This document shows, piece by piece, positions 1 to 7,474 of a stretch of DNA of 33,862 nucleotides (its first letter is position 1; each line of letters opens with the position of its first letter). Source of the stretch: CALFUK01 sp964398295 (lineage in GTDB: Bacteria; Bacteroidota; Bacteroidia; Chitinophagales; Saprospiraceae); the NCBI GenBank assembly GCA_964398295.1, contig CAYNMW010000020.1, positions 1 through 33,862 of the forward strand. The letters run 5' to 3'. Below the pieces are notes generated by a model. The model did no database searches. It was not told the origin of the DNA and saw nothing but the letters and a program-made list of their open reading frames with translations. The position numbers and the translations under genes were made by a program.

Positions 1-23
1 TTTTTCCAAATTACATTTGTCCC

Positions 24-40
24 GATTTTTACAAAAAATC
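24..40. terminator. Small AT hairpin at the left edge
   Basis: GATTTTT (24-30) pairs with AAAAATC (34-40) around a three-base loop, and a second hairpin TGGGTC/GACCCA lies at 55-68, just past the stop of the BioD-like gene. Read on the minus strand, these are the first structures after that gene and could form its transcript end. No long U-tract is obvious, so this is a weak call. Confidence 0.3.
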
Positions 41-79
41 CCGCCAAATGACATTGGGTCTCGACCCATTGAATCGTTA

Positions 80-1183
80 TCACATCTCAATTTGAGTTTT
101 CAACCATTCCATATCAACATGCTTTTCGATCAGGTCGATCGCACGTGTTACTTTCCAAGGTGTCCGACGATTGATTTTTACTTCGAGTCTACTAATCTGT
201 AAACCCACACCATATGTCTCTAGCTTTGTGCGGATTACAGGAATCTCATATTTATTGATGTATTCGAGCGATTCATCTGACAATGCACCTTCACCAGTAA
301 TGACAATCCCAGATAATGGACAATAATCCAACTCTCTTACATTGGCAAAAGATATCACTCGCTTGATCGCTCTGTCAATCAATCGCACACCAGTCAAGAG
401 TAATAAATCTTTGAATGGTTTTAGTTCTTTCAAATCCATCAACGAACCTCCAATGACATCCGCAACCCTATTGTATAAATTGTCTTGATGCATGATTACC
501 TCTCCTTTTATTGCTGCACATATCGTTCTTACCAATGGGTAAGCTAGTGTTTCATCATACGGCAAGACACCCAATAAACGCAGATCCTTTTTCTTTAACC
601 AAGCATTTAAATATCTCTCTACTTTTTCTGCTTTCGAAGGAATGACCTTATTGACAATTACCCCAATTATATTTACACCTTCTTCTCTGAACAAGGAGGT
701 AGTCATATTCAACATATCAATTGTGCTCCCGATACCACCTTCTACAACCATGATGACACCTGCATCCACAAGTTTTGCAACTCGAGCATTCGACAAGTCA
801 GCAATCGTTCCAACTCCGGGATGACCAGTTCCTTCAAAAATGGACAATTCGTGTGTTTTGTTCAATTCTTCCTTGGCATGAATGATCCTTGGTTCAAATC
901 CAAAGGAATGGTTGTCATCTAATATTATCTCCGAAGTTCCTTTAGAAAAAATGACTGGACTGTGCAAAGTAGGATCAATTTCGAATCCGATAAGATCTGA
1001 AAACAAAACAGTATCCTTGTCTACCTTGTGTTGTTGAATATTCACATATTGCTGTCCTACTGGTTTGCAATAGCCTACATTCACACCTTGTTTAGCAAAA
1101 CTTTTTACCAGTCCTAGTGTCGTTGTTGTCTTCCCAATATGTTGACTTGTAGCTGCTACGAAAAGGTTCTTGTACTTCTGCAT
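80..1183 (-). CDS. BioD-like P-loop protein with DRTGG domain
   Basis: The N-terminus carries a P-loop (ATSQHIGKTTTTLGL, residues about 10-24) followed by GYCKPVGQQ, the pattern of dethiobiotin synthetase and of the BioD-like N-terminal half of long phosphotransacetylases. A second motif, EGTGHPGVG, lies near residue 117. The C-terminal third (LSGIVITGEGALSDESLEYI through IDLIEKHVD) matches a DRTGG domain, which sits between the BioD-like and catalytic parts of long Pta enzymes. The protein stops there, so no acetyl-transfer domain is present and true biotin synthesis is unlikely. A regulatory or nucleotide-binding role is inferred. The start is ATG. An 89-base gap separates it from hemW upstream on the same strand. 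Family assignment is fairly secure; function is unknown. Confidence 0.75.
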   Translation of the reverse strand: MQKYKNLFVAATSQHIGKTTTTLGLVKSFAKQGVNVGYCKPVGQQYVNIQQHKVDKDTVLFSDLIGFEIDPTLHSPVIFSKGTSEIILDDNHSFGFEPRIIHAKEELNKTHELSIFEGTGHPGVGTIADLSNARVAKLVDAGVIMVVEGGIGSTIDMLNMTTSLFREEGVNIIGVIVNKVIPSKAEKVERYLNAWLKKKDLRLLGVLPYDETLAYPLVRTICAAIKGEVIMHQDNLYNRVADVIGGSLMDLKELKPFKDLLLLTGVRLIDRAIKRVISFANVRELDYCPLSGIVITGEGALSDESLEYINKYEIPVIRTKLETYGVGLQISRLEVKINRRTPWKVTRAIDLIEKHVDMEWLKTQIEM

Positions 1184-1211
1184 ATTCCATTTGGTTTCAA
1201 CTCAAAATAGT

Positions 1212-1229
1212 CATTGACATTGACATTGA
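1212..1229. repeat. Three copies of CATTGA in tandem
   Basis: A perfect three-fold 6-base microrepeat lies in the short gap between hemW and the BioD-like gene. It lies about 30 bases upstream of the BioD-like start codon. It may be a chance microsatellite or a protein-binding site; nothing else supports a function. Confidence 0.5.
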
Positions 1230-1272
1230 AGAATATAATGCTTCTCTTCGCAGAGTAGAATTTAACTCTCAG

Positions 1273-2397
1273 TTAGATCATAAACAAATCGCTACTAATT
1301 CGATCCGCTATGGTCCAATATCCATCAGCAATGACTACACTCTCCCCTTCCATTAAAAGTTGTCCACCCTCTAAATAATTCTTTGATTCCAATTGAAATC
1401 CACGAATAAATGATTTACCAAATCGCTTAATTATTGTCGTATTCACACCCCATTTTGTACGCAAACCAGTGAGGATATATTCATTGTATTTGTCCTTAGT
1501 GGTCAATGTTTCTTCTTCTGTTATTGAATGGTTTTGTTGAATCGCGTTTATGTAAGCAGCATTGTTTGATGCATTCCAATATCGCCTTGACCCATCAAAA
1601 GAATGTGCAGAAGGACCAATACCTAAATACTGATTCCCTTTCCAATAATTGGTGTTGTGCGTCGCATACTTTTCATCTCTGCAATAATTTGAAATTTCAT
1701 AATGATCAAAGCCGAATGTTGCCAATACAGAATGAATGGTATTGAATTGACCGCCAACTTCTTCATCTTGCATTTCCTGAAGTGTTCCTTTGTGCAATTG
1801 ATGATGAAAGGCAGTCTTGGCTTCGATGGTCATTGCATAACAAGACATATGCTGAATAGGCTTCTCTGCCAGACGATGGAGATTATGTAATAGCTTTTCT
1901 TGCGTCAATCCATTAAACCCATAAATCAGATCAGCAGAAATTTCGAATGCATTGGCAGCTAACAAACGATCCAGAGATTCTATACAATCTTGAGATGAAT
2001 GTGATCTGTTCATAAATGTCAAATCATCCTCGTGTAAGGATTGTATACCAAGACTGATGCGATTGATGCCTGACTCGGCCCAAGAGCTGATGCTAGATGG
2101 ATTGACATCGTCTGGATTCGCCTCTAATGTTATTTCAGGTTCTGGTACAAGTTGGTAATGTTCAGATACTGTTGTAAGAATTTTAGTCAGCTGATCCTGA
2201 GTTAGGATAGAAGGTGTACCTCCGCCAAAGTAGATTGTATGAATTGGTTGGTTTGCTAAAAACTGAGTTTTCTGTTTGAGTTCAATTACCAAACATTCTA
2301 CCAATTCTGGTATTCTACTTTGATTCGTGCTAAAATGAAAATTACAATAATGACAGGCTTGTTTACAAAAAGGTATATGTATATATAGCCCTGCCAA
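1273..2397 (-). CDS. hemW: HemW, radical-SAM haem chaperone
   Basis: A 374-residue radical SAM protein of the oxygen-independent coproporphyrinogen oxidase superfamily. The cluster motif FCKQACHYCNF gives Cys11, Cys15 and Cys18 (CX3CX2C), followed by IYFGGGTPS for SAM binding. It lacks the extra Cys after the third ligand that marks true HemN, and it has HemW length, so a haem-transfer role is favoured over coproporphyrinogen oxidation. The start is TTG: the codon immediately before it is an in-frame TAA, and the conserved N-terminus (MAGLYIHIPF) begins exactly there. The gene lies 38 bases downstream of a small glycine-rich peptide gene on the same strand. Confidence 0.92.
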   Translation of the reverse strand: MAGLYIHIPFCKQACHYCNFHFSTNQSRIPELVECLVIELKQKTQFLANQPIHTIYFGGGTPSILTQDQLTKILTTVSEHYQLVPEPEITLEANPDDVNPSSISSWAESGINRISLGIQSLHEDDLTFMNRSHSSQDCIESLDRLLAANAFEISADLIYGFNGLTQEKLLHNLHRLAEKPIQHMSCYAMTIEAKTAFHHQLHKGTLQEMQDEEVGGQFNTIHSVLATFGFDHYEISNYCRDEKYATHNTNYWKGNQYLGIGPSAHSFDGSRRYWNASNNAAYINAIQQNHSITEEETLTTKDKYNEYILTGLRTKWGVNTTIIKRFGKSFIRGFQLESKNYLEGGQLLMEGESVVIADGYWTIADRISSDLFMI

Positions 2398-2435
2398 TTA
2401 TAAGTAGATGCTAGAAGTGTCCATTGGCTGGTTTT

Positions 2436-2591
2436 TTATTCGCCAGCTTCTTCTCTTTTTTCTTTGCTGTTGTAAGCTAGTGCTAATCCAATCAATAAGC
2501 CAACTCCTGTACCCATTGCAGTTTGACCTGCTATTGTTCCTACAGAAATTCCAATTGCTAAACCGATTGCTATGCCTTCTCCTTGTGTCAT
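2436..2591 (-). CDS. Small glycine-rich membrane peptide (51 aa)
   Basis: An ATG-initiated frame of 51 codons plus TAA. The product is almost entirely a Gly/Ala/Ile segment (for example GIAIGLAIGISVGTIAG and GTGVGLLIGLALAY) ending in a charged tail, NSKEKREEAGE. Repeated GxxxG spacing suggests one or two glycine-zipper transmembrane helices with a cytoplasmic charged end. Similar glycine-zipper peptides of about 50 residues occur in Bacteroidota, generally without known function. It sits between hemW and the endonuclease gene on the same strand. The composition and clean start and stop argue for a real gene, but its size leaves some doubt. Confidence 0.6.
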   Translation of the reverse strand: MTQGEGIAIGLAIGISVGTIAGQTAMGTGVGLLIGLALAYNSKEKREEAGE

Positions 2592-2711
2592 GATGAGGTA
2601 TTTTATAGTCTTTTGACTTAAGTATTTGTTAAAGGTGACATTTTTCTAAAAGAAATTACAATTATTCTATCATCCTTTTTACTCTCAGAAATGAGCTTAC
2701 CAAGTGAGAAT

Positions 2712-4334
2712 CTATATTTTGATAAAACTAGAAGCCTCTAATGAGCCGTCCTGATACCAAATTTTCAAAAAATAGACACCAGATCTTAAATCAGATATAT
2801 CGTGTGTATTCTTAGCGTTTTTGGTAAAATGTAACTTTCCATCAGCATCAAAGAATTGAATTCGGTCGATTGTTTCTTCTGTTTCAATCGTAATGATAGA
2901 TTGGGCGGGATTGGGATATATGACCAAGGTACTTGACTCAAATTGGTCGTTTACAGATGTAATTCTATCACAAGCAATCCCATCTGCACTCCCCCAAACA
3001 AATCCGACATATTCAGGATGATCTATGAAGGGATTTCGATTGCCCTGGATAGCAAATACAGCATCATTTCTATCTAGTTCTTTCTGAGAAACCGGATCCA
3101 TTTCATGCCATCTGACCAGTAAATTTATGTACCAATCTTCGAAAAATGGAAATGCTTGACCAACAAATACAACTCGTCCTCGAGAATTAACGGTTGCCCA
3201 TTGTTCTGCAAACTCTTCATAACGGGTTGCGACATAAAGGTGCATTCTCGCTATATCTCCTTTGTATTCATCTATTGGCTCAAAAATATCCCCATCAAAT
3301 CCAGTTACAGAAGATCTACCCATTTGCGAACCGTTGGCAGTAACAAGCGTAGGATTAGATGTTTCCCCGTATGGGAAATTAAGGCGAATACTGTTTACAA
3401 CTTTATCAACCGGAATAACAAAATGTATATCCGAAAACTGGGTTGTTTCTTGATCGCCTCCCCACCAGGATGTCGGAAATGAATGCTCTCTATTATAGAA
3501 AAGACCTTCACTGGTGATATCCTGACCAAAATCTCTGTCTTCACCAGGTGTATATTCATATGGCTCATTTCCATCTGGAATATCGCTATACATATCCCAA
3601 ATAATCTGTCGTTCTCCAGCATCATTCAGTCTGAGGTCTGTCGTAAAATGAGAATCCCAAACATCAAATGCAAAAGAGGTATATGCTATAGGCCTGTGGT
3701 TACTGATAAGCTGACTCAAGCCAGTTTTAAGATCACCACATCTCAAACCATTATCAATGTCTGATTCGATTTCTGTATAATAATCTGAGCCAATCTCAAT
3801 ATCATCTAGGAGGATATCAAAATCGTCTACTTGATTAAAAAAGCGGAATGCAAAATGGATTGACTCGCCTTCAATCATGGAAAGATCAATTGTAGGATGA
3901 AAGATAAAATTATTGATTTCACTGTCATCACCAATCGGATATATATCAATAGGTATTGATTTCCATTCTGTATTTATAACCTCTTGGTAATCTACGTTAC
4001 CAGAAAAATCAACAGCATACAATAATTCCAAATCGCCATTTACAATTTTGTTTTTGTATCTGAATGTAAAGTATGGCAAGGTACTGCTGGATAAATCTAC
4101 CTCTTGAGACACAAGCCATATATCAAAGTCCGATCTGTTTCCACGGAGTCGAATTGCATTCTGACCAAACTCTGTCGTACAATTCCAGCTCGATTGATTT
4201 GGATCCTCCTGAACAATAGCCCATGTATTTTCTGCACAATCATTGAAGGGTTCGAACAGATCAATCTGTGCAATCAAGTTTGAAGTACTTATACATATAC
4301 AACTCAAATAAATGACTGCTAATAATCCTTTCAA
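2712..4334 (-). CDS. Secreted endonuclease I with T9SS sorting domain
   Basis: A 540-residue exported nuclease. A signal peptide (about residues 1-22, ending NLIAQ) is followed by a carbohydrate-binding/jelly-roll-like region (about 23-185). The endonuclease I catalytic domain follows, with NREHSFPTSWWGGD and FSDIHFVIPVDKVVNSIR, motifs of the His-metal EndA/Bsn family. The last 80 residues (STLVIYPNPAQSIITIE through GVYFLKIWY) are a type A Por/T9SS sorting domain, so the protein is probably secreted or surface-anchored and used for extracellular DNA digestion. The start is TTG, overlapping the stop of the upstream decarboxylase gene as TTGA. No ATG precedes the signal peptide, which supports this start. 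Confidence 0.87.
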   Translation of the reverse strand: MKGLLAVIYLSCICISTSNLIAQIDLFEPFNDCAENTWAIVQEDPNQSSWNCTTEFGQNAIRLRGNRSDFDIWLVSQEVDLSSSTLPYFTFRYKNKIVNGDLELLYAVDFSGNVDYQEVINTEWKSIPIDIYPIGDDSEINNFIFHPTIDLSMIEGESIHFAFRFFNQVDDFDILLDDIEIGSDYYTEIESDIDNGLRCGDLKTGLSQLISNHRPIAYTSFAFDVWDSHFTTDLRLNDAGERQIIWDMYSDIPDGNEPYEYTPGEDRDFGQDITSEGLFYNREHSFPTSWWGGDQETTQFSDIHFVIPVDKVVNSIRLNFPYGETSNPTLVTANGSQMGRSSVTGFDGDIFEPIDEYKGDIARMHLYVATRYEEFAEQWATVNSRGRVVFVGQAFPFFEDWYINLLVRWHEMDPVSQKELDRNDAVFAIQGNRNPFIDHPEYVGFVWGSADGIACDRITSVNDQFESSTLVIYPNPAQSIITIETEETIDRIQFFDADGKLHFTKNAKNTHDISDLRSGVYFLKIWYQDGSLEASSFIKI

Positions 4335-5794
4335 GAATGAGCTTTTTCGGATGTAAATAAAGTCAGTGAATCCTTTTTCAGAATTTGAAGGTATTCATTT
4401 ATGTGTGAAAGGTGTGTTCTGAAATTGACAATTGCTACCCGAAGCCACACCTCTTCATTGATACTTGTCGTCGAAATAAAGAATTTGGAATTTTCTCTTA
4501 TTTTTTTCGACAATTTCAAATTCATCTTGTTGTCTTCATCCAAATTTCCGGAGTCGTATCTGTACATACTTACCGACAATTGAGGGACAGGACCAACTTT
4601 AAATCCTAGCTTTTGCACTTCTTCATGAAAATACAATGTCAATAAATGTTTCTCATGTAGAGCAGCTCTGAATGCTGCAATACCGTGCAATTGCAGTGGC
4701 AACCACATTCTCAATCCACGAAAATGTTTAGTCAATTCTGGAGAAACATCAGCAGGTGAAATTTCAGGATTATCGTCATAGGCATCCTGCAGATAGTTAG
4801 CTTCTACATGATGCGATTGTAATAGTTTGTCAGATGACTTGATGAGGACAGCACCAGAACCATAAGGAAGAAACATCGTTTTGTGTGGATCCATGACTAT
4901 AGAATCGGAAAGTGCTACACCTTTAAATAAAGAACTCATGCTATCAACCAGCAAAAAGAATCCACCATATGCTGCATCAATATGAAACCAACAATTGAAT
5001 TCTGCAGCAATATCACCTATAATTTCAAAATCATCGACCGCTCCTGCATCTGTCGTCCCGCATGAACCTACAATCATGAAAGGGTTTAGTCCACTATCTT
5101 GGTCCATTACGATTTGATCTGCTAGTTCTGATGTGTCCATCATGAATCGATCATCAACCGATATTTGTCGAATGATGCATTCTCCCAAACCTGCAATCTT
5201 CAAAGCTTTGAAGACGCAATGATGAGTTTGGTGTGTGAGATAAACTACTGATTTAGCTACTTTATTGGAAGTAATATTTTTAGCATCTCTTGCAGTAACA
5301 ATAGCAATCAAATTTGCAATAGAACCACCACTAGGAAGATTGCCAAAAGCAGTTGCAGGATAACCCACCATCTCTATCATCCATCTAATGAGCATATTTT
5401 CCATTTTGACAGCACCTGGGCTTCCAAAATATATGCCTGCATAATTATTGGTAAAGGCAGCGATAAAATCTCCGACTGCAGCACTGTATAATCCACCCCC
5501 AGGAATGTAGCCAAGGTGGCCTGGGCTTGAGGGCCTGACTCCTGGATCATCAACACCTTCTTTGAGAATTGGAATTAAATCTAAAATCGGTCGAGGATCT
5601 TCACTAAAGGGAAATTGCTCTAGTACATTACGTTTAGAGAATTCCTTTCCAAACGAATTGTCTGTTTGTCGTTGAGTTAAAAATTCTTTTGCATACTTGC
5701 CTGATTGTTCTAGCCATGCATCGAGAACTTCTTGAGAAGGCTCCAAAGTAGATGCTTTCTCTTCTAGTAATTCTAAATGCTGCTTATCGATCAT
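4331..5794 (-). CDS. PLP-dependent group II amino-acid decarboxylase
   Basis: A pyridoxal-phosphate decarboxylase of the aromatic-L-amino-acid/glutamate decarboxylase family. The PLP-binding lysine is in VMDPHKTMFLPYG (about Lys305). WFHIDAAYGGFF carries the conserved Asp and Ala, and GNLPSGGSIANL is the cofactor-phosphate region. The substrate cannot be read from sequence. The start is set at ATG (5792-5794). A TTG two codons earlier would begin immediately after the upstream TGA stop and cannot be excluded. The gene is tightly packed between the MoeB-like gene upstream (6 bases to this start) and the endonuclease gene downstream (4-base overlap), so all three are probably cotranscribed and translationally coupled. 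Confidence 0.88.
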   Translation of the reverse strand: MIDKQHLELLEEKASTLEPSQEVLDAWLEQSGKYAKEFLTQRQTDNSFGKEFSKRNVLEQFPFSEDPRPILDLIPILKEGVDDPGVRPSSPGHLGYIPGGGLYSAAVGDFIAAFTNNYAGIYFGSPGAVKMENMLIRWMIEMVGYPATAFGNLPSGGSIANLIAIVTARDAKNITSNKVAKSVVYLTHQTHHCVFKALKIAGLGECIIRQISVDDRFMMDTSELADQIVMDQDSGLNPFMIVGSCGTTDAGAVDDFEIIGDIAAEFNCWFHIDAAYGGFFLLVDSMSSLFKGVALSDSIVMDPHKTMFLPYGSGAVLIKSSDKLLQSHHVEANYLQDAYDDNPEISPADVSPELTKHFRGLRMWLPLQLHGIAAFRAALHEKHLLTLYFHEEVQKLGFKVGPVPQLSVSMYRYDSGNLDEDNKMNLKLSKKIRENSKFFISTTSINEEVWLRVAIVNFRTHLSHINEYLQILKKDSLTLFTSEKAHS

Positions 5795-5800
5795 TGGCAA

Positions 5801-6925
5801 TCAGTAGCTTGGTACTGAAGGATCTATTTCTGAAGACCAAGCGAGAATTCCTCCTTTCAAATTATACAACTTTGACAATCCAAGATGCTGTTGGAGTTGC
5901 AATATTGCTGTTGCACTTCTTTGACCACTACGACAATGAATGACAACATCTTTTTCTTTAGATATCTTTTCTGCTTGTTCTATAATGTTACCTAATGGAA
6001 TTAGCTCGCCTTCTAGATTGCAAAAATCAAATTCGTATTGTTCTCTACAATCGATCAGTTGAAAATCTTTTCCCGAGTCTTTCCACTCCTTTAATTCTGA
6101 TACTGTAATTTCTTTTACTTCTGCCATATTTGTTTGTATTTCTGATCCACAAAATTGCTCATAATCTATTAAGCCATCTATGTGGATATCTGGATTCTTT
6201 TTAAACGATAAAATTCTACTTTCTAATGTCAATGCATCAAACAATAACAGTTTGCCGATAAGAGGCTCCCCTACTCCAGATGCAATTTTTATGATTTCAC
6301 TTGCTTGCATTGTACCAATAATACCTGGCAATACACCCAAAACCCCTCCTTCTGCACAGTTAGGTACTGATCCTGGCTCAGGCGGTTCAGGATATAAATC
6401 CCGATAGTTAGGACTAAACGTACCGTCTTCTTGCAAGTAATTGAAGACGGATACCTGGCCTTCGAATCGATATACAGAACCATATACATTTGTCTTCGCC
6501 AAAATCACACAAGCATCATTAACAAGATATCTGGTAGGAAAATTATCTGTACCATCTGCAACAATATCATACGATTCAAAAATCTCTATTGCATTCTCAG
6601 CAGTCAATCGCTCCTCATAAACATGTATGGTAATTAGTGGATTTGCAAGTCGCAATTTTTCAGCTGCGACTTCAGCTTTTGATTTCCCGATATCTTCAGT
6701 GGTATACAACACCTGCCTTTGCAGATTACTTTCATCAACCACATCATCATCAATTATGCCAATCACTCCAATTCCTGCTGCTGTCAGGTATGAGAGCATT
6801 GGGCATCCAAGCCCACCAGCACCTACGATTAGTACCTTTGCTACAGAAAGTTTTTGTTGACCTTCTGCACCAAATTGAGGTATCGAAATATGTCTACTAT
6901 ATCTGATAAATTCCTGCTGATTCAT
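5801..6925 (-). CDS. moeB: MoeB/ThiF-type adenylyltransferase fused to rhodanese
   Basis: An E1-like enzyme that adenylates the C-terminus of a sulfur-carrier protein (MoaD or ThiS type). Residues about 1-250 hold the ATP-binding VLIVGAGGLGCPM, the DGTDNFPTRY loop and NCAEGGVLGVLPGIIG with the presumed catalytic Cys. A rhodanese domain follows (about 265-374) with active-site loop HCRSGQRS, so one chain could activate the carrier and deliver persulfide sulfur. The two CxxC zinc pairs of E. coli MoeB are missing: the first position reads SPNYRDLYPEPP and the second has only one Cys. The molybdopterin or thiamine assignment is open because no moaD, moaE or thiS gene is in the window. It is the first gene of the three-gene group. 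Confidence 0.85.
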   Translation of the reverse strand: MNQQEFIRYSRHISIPQFGAEGQQKLSVAKVLIVGAGGLGCPMLSYLTAAGIGVIGIIDDDVVDESNLQRQVLYTTEDIGKSKAEVAAEKLRLANPLITIHVYEERLTAENAIEIFESYDIVADGTDNFPTRYLVNDACVILAKTNVYGSVYRFEGQVSVFNYLQEDGTFSPNYRDLYPEPPEPGSVPNCAEGGVLGVLPGIIGTMQASEIIKIASGVGEPLIGKLLLFDALTLESRILSFKKNPDIHIDGLIDYEQFCGSEIQTNMAEVKEITVSELKEWKDSGKDFQLIDCREQYEFDFCNLEGELIPLGNIIEQAEKISKEKDVVIHCRSGQRSATAILQLQQHLGLSKLYNLKGGILAWSSEIDPSVPSY

Positions 6926-7474
6926 CTATTATTCATTCCTGTGCTTCGTAGTGCGAATGTAGCCCTTTGCAATCACATTGTATCTGTATCATGGTCGATA
7001 TGCCCCTAATATTTTGTGGGATTCAAATCTCAAGTACATAACCTAAAACTATATGATCAAGTTCATTAGAATATACACTTCCATGATGATGTACGCCGCT
7101 TTTACCCCTATTTATGGGCAAAATGATATGGACTGCTCTTTGGGTATCATCCCACATATCGAACTGCATGTGAGGCATATTGGCTGTAAAGGCGGAAGAA
7201 AGCATATTGTTTTTGTTTTCTCCAACTGGCGAAGATATCAGTAAGATTGAAGTATCTAAGAACGGCTCTGCTTATGTACCAGTACTACTAGACAACTTTG
7301 GCAATTTAATCGAGTTTGGACTTTCAATCTTATTTGATGTGTCTTCTTTTATATAGGAAAAAATCATATATAAAATTATAAATCAGTATTTTATATATTA
7401 CATTTTCTTGCAATATATAATAAAGATTTTATATTTGCTTTCACATTATCCAAACCGATTTACTAAAAGGTCTC
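6926..7474. other. Intergenic region between moeB-like gene and ftsK
   Basis: 549 bases between divergent genes. The stretch 7350-7440 is very AT-rich and holds the ftsK promoter. Between about 7020 and 7356 there are overlapping frames of 60-63 codons on both strands, including a minus-strand 60-residue frame (7023-7205) and a plus-strand frame running 7174-7356 without an ATG. None has a recognisable domain or convincing start. I treat the region as non-coding or as a decayed gene. Confidence 0.5.
7408..7437 (+). promoter_or_regulatory. Bacteroidota-type promoter for ftsK
   Basis: TTG at 7408-7410, a 19-base spacer and TATATTTG at 7430-7437 match the -33/-7 consensus TTG-N19-TAnnTTTG of Bacteroidota housekeeping sigma factors at every fixed position. 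The start codon of ftsK follows 37 bases after the -7 box. Confidence 0.75.

Noticed and set aside
3156..3764. Several plus-strand frames of 60-108 codons across the endonuclease gene
   Set aside because: They are antisense shadows of a gene with clear catalytic and sorting domains.
5798..5800. TTG as the decarboxylase start codon
   Set aside because: An ATG lies two codons later with no conserved sequence lost. TTG remains an alternative.
7023..7205. Minus-strand frame of 60 codons upstream of the MoeB-like gene
   Set aside because: It has no recognisable domain, it overlaps two plus-strand frames of similar length, and such lengths arise by chance in this region. It is mentioned in the intergenic entry only.
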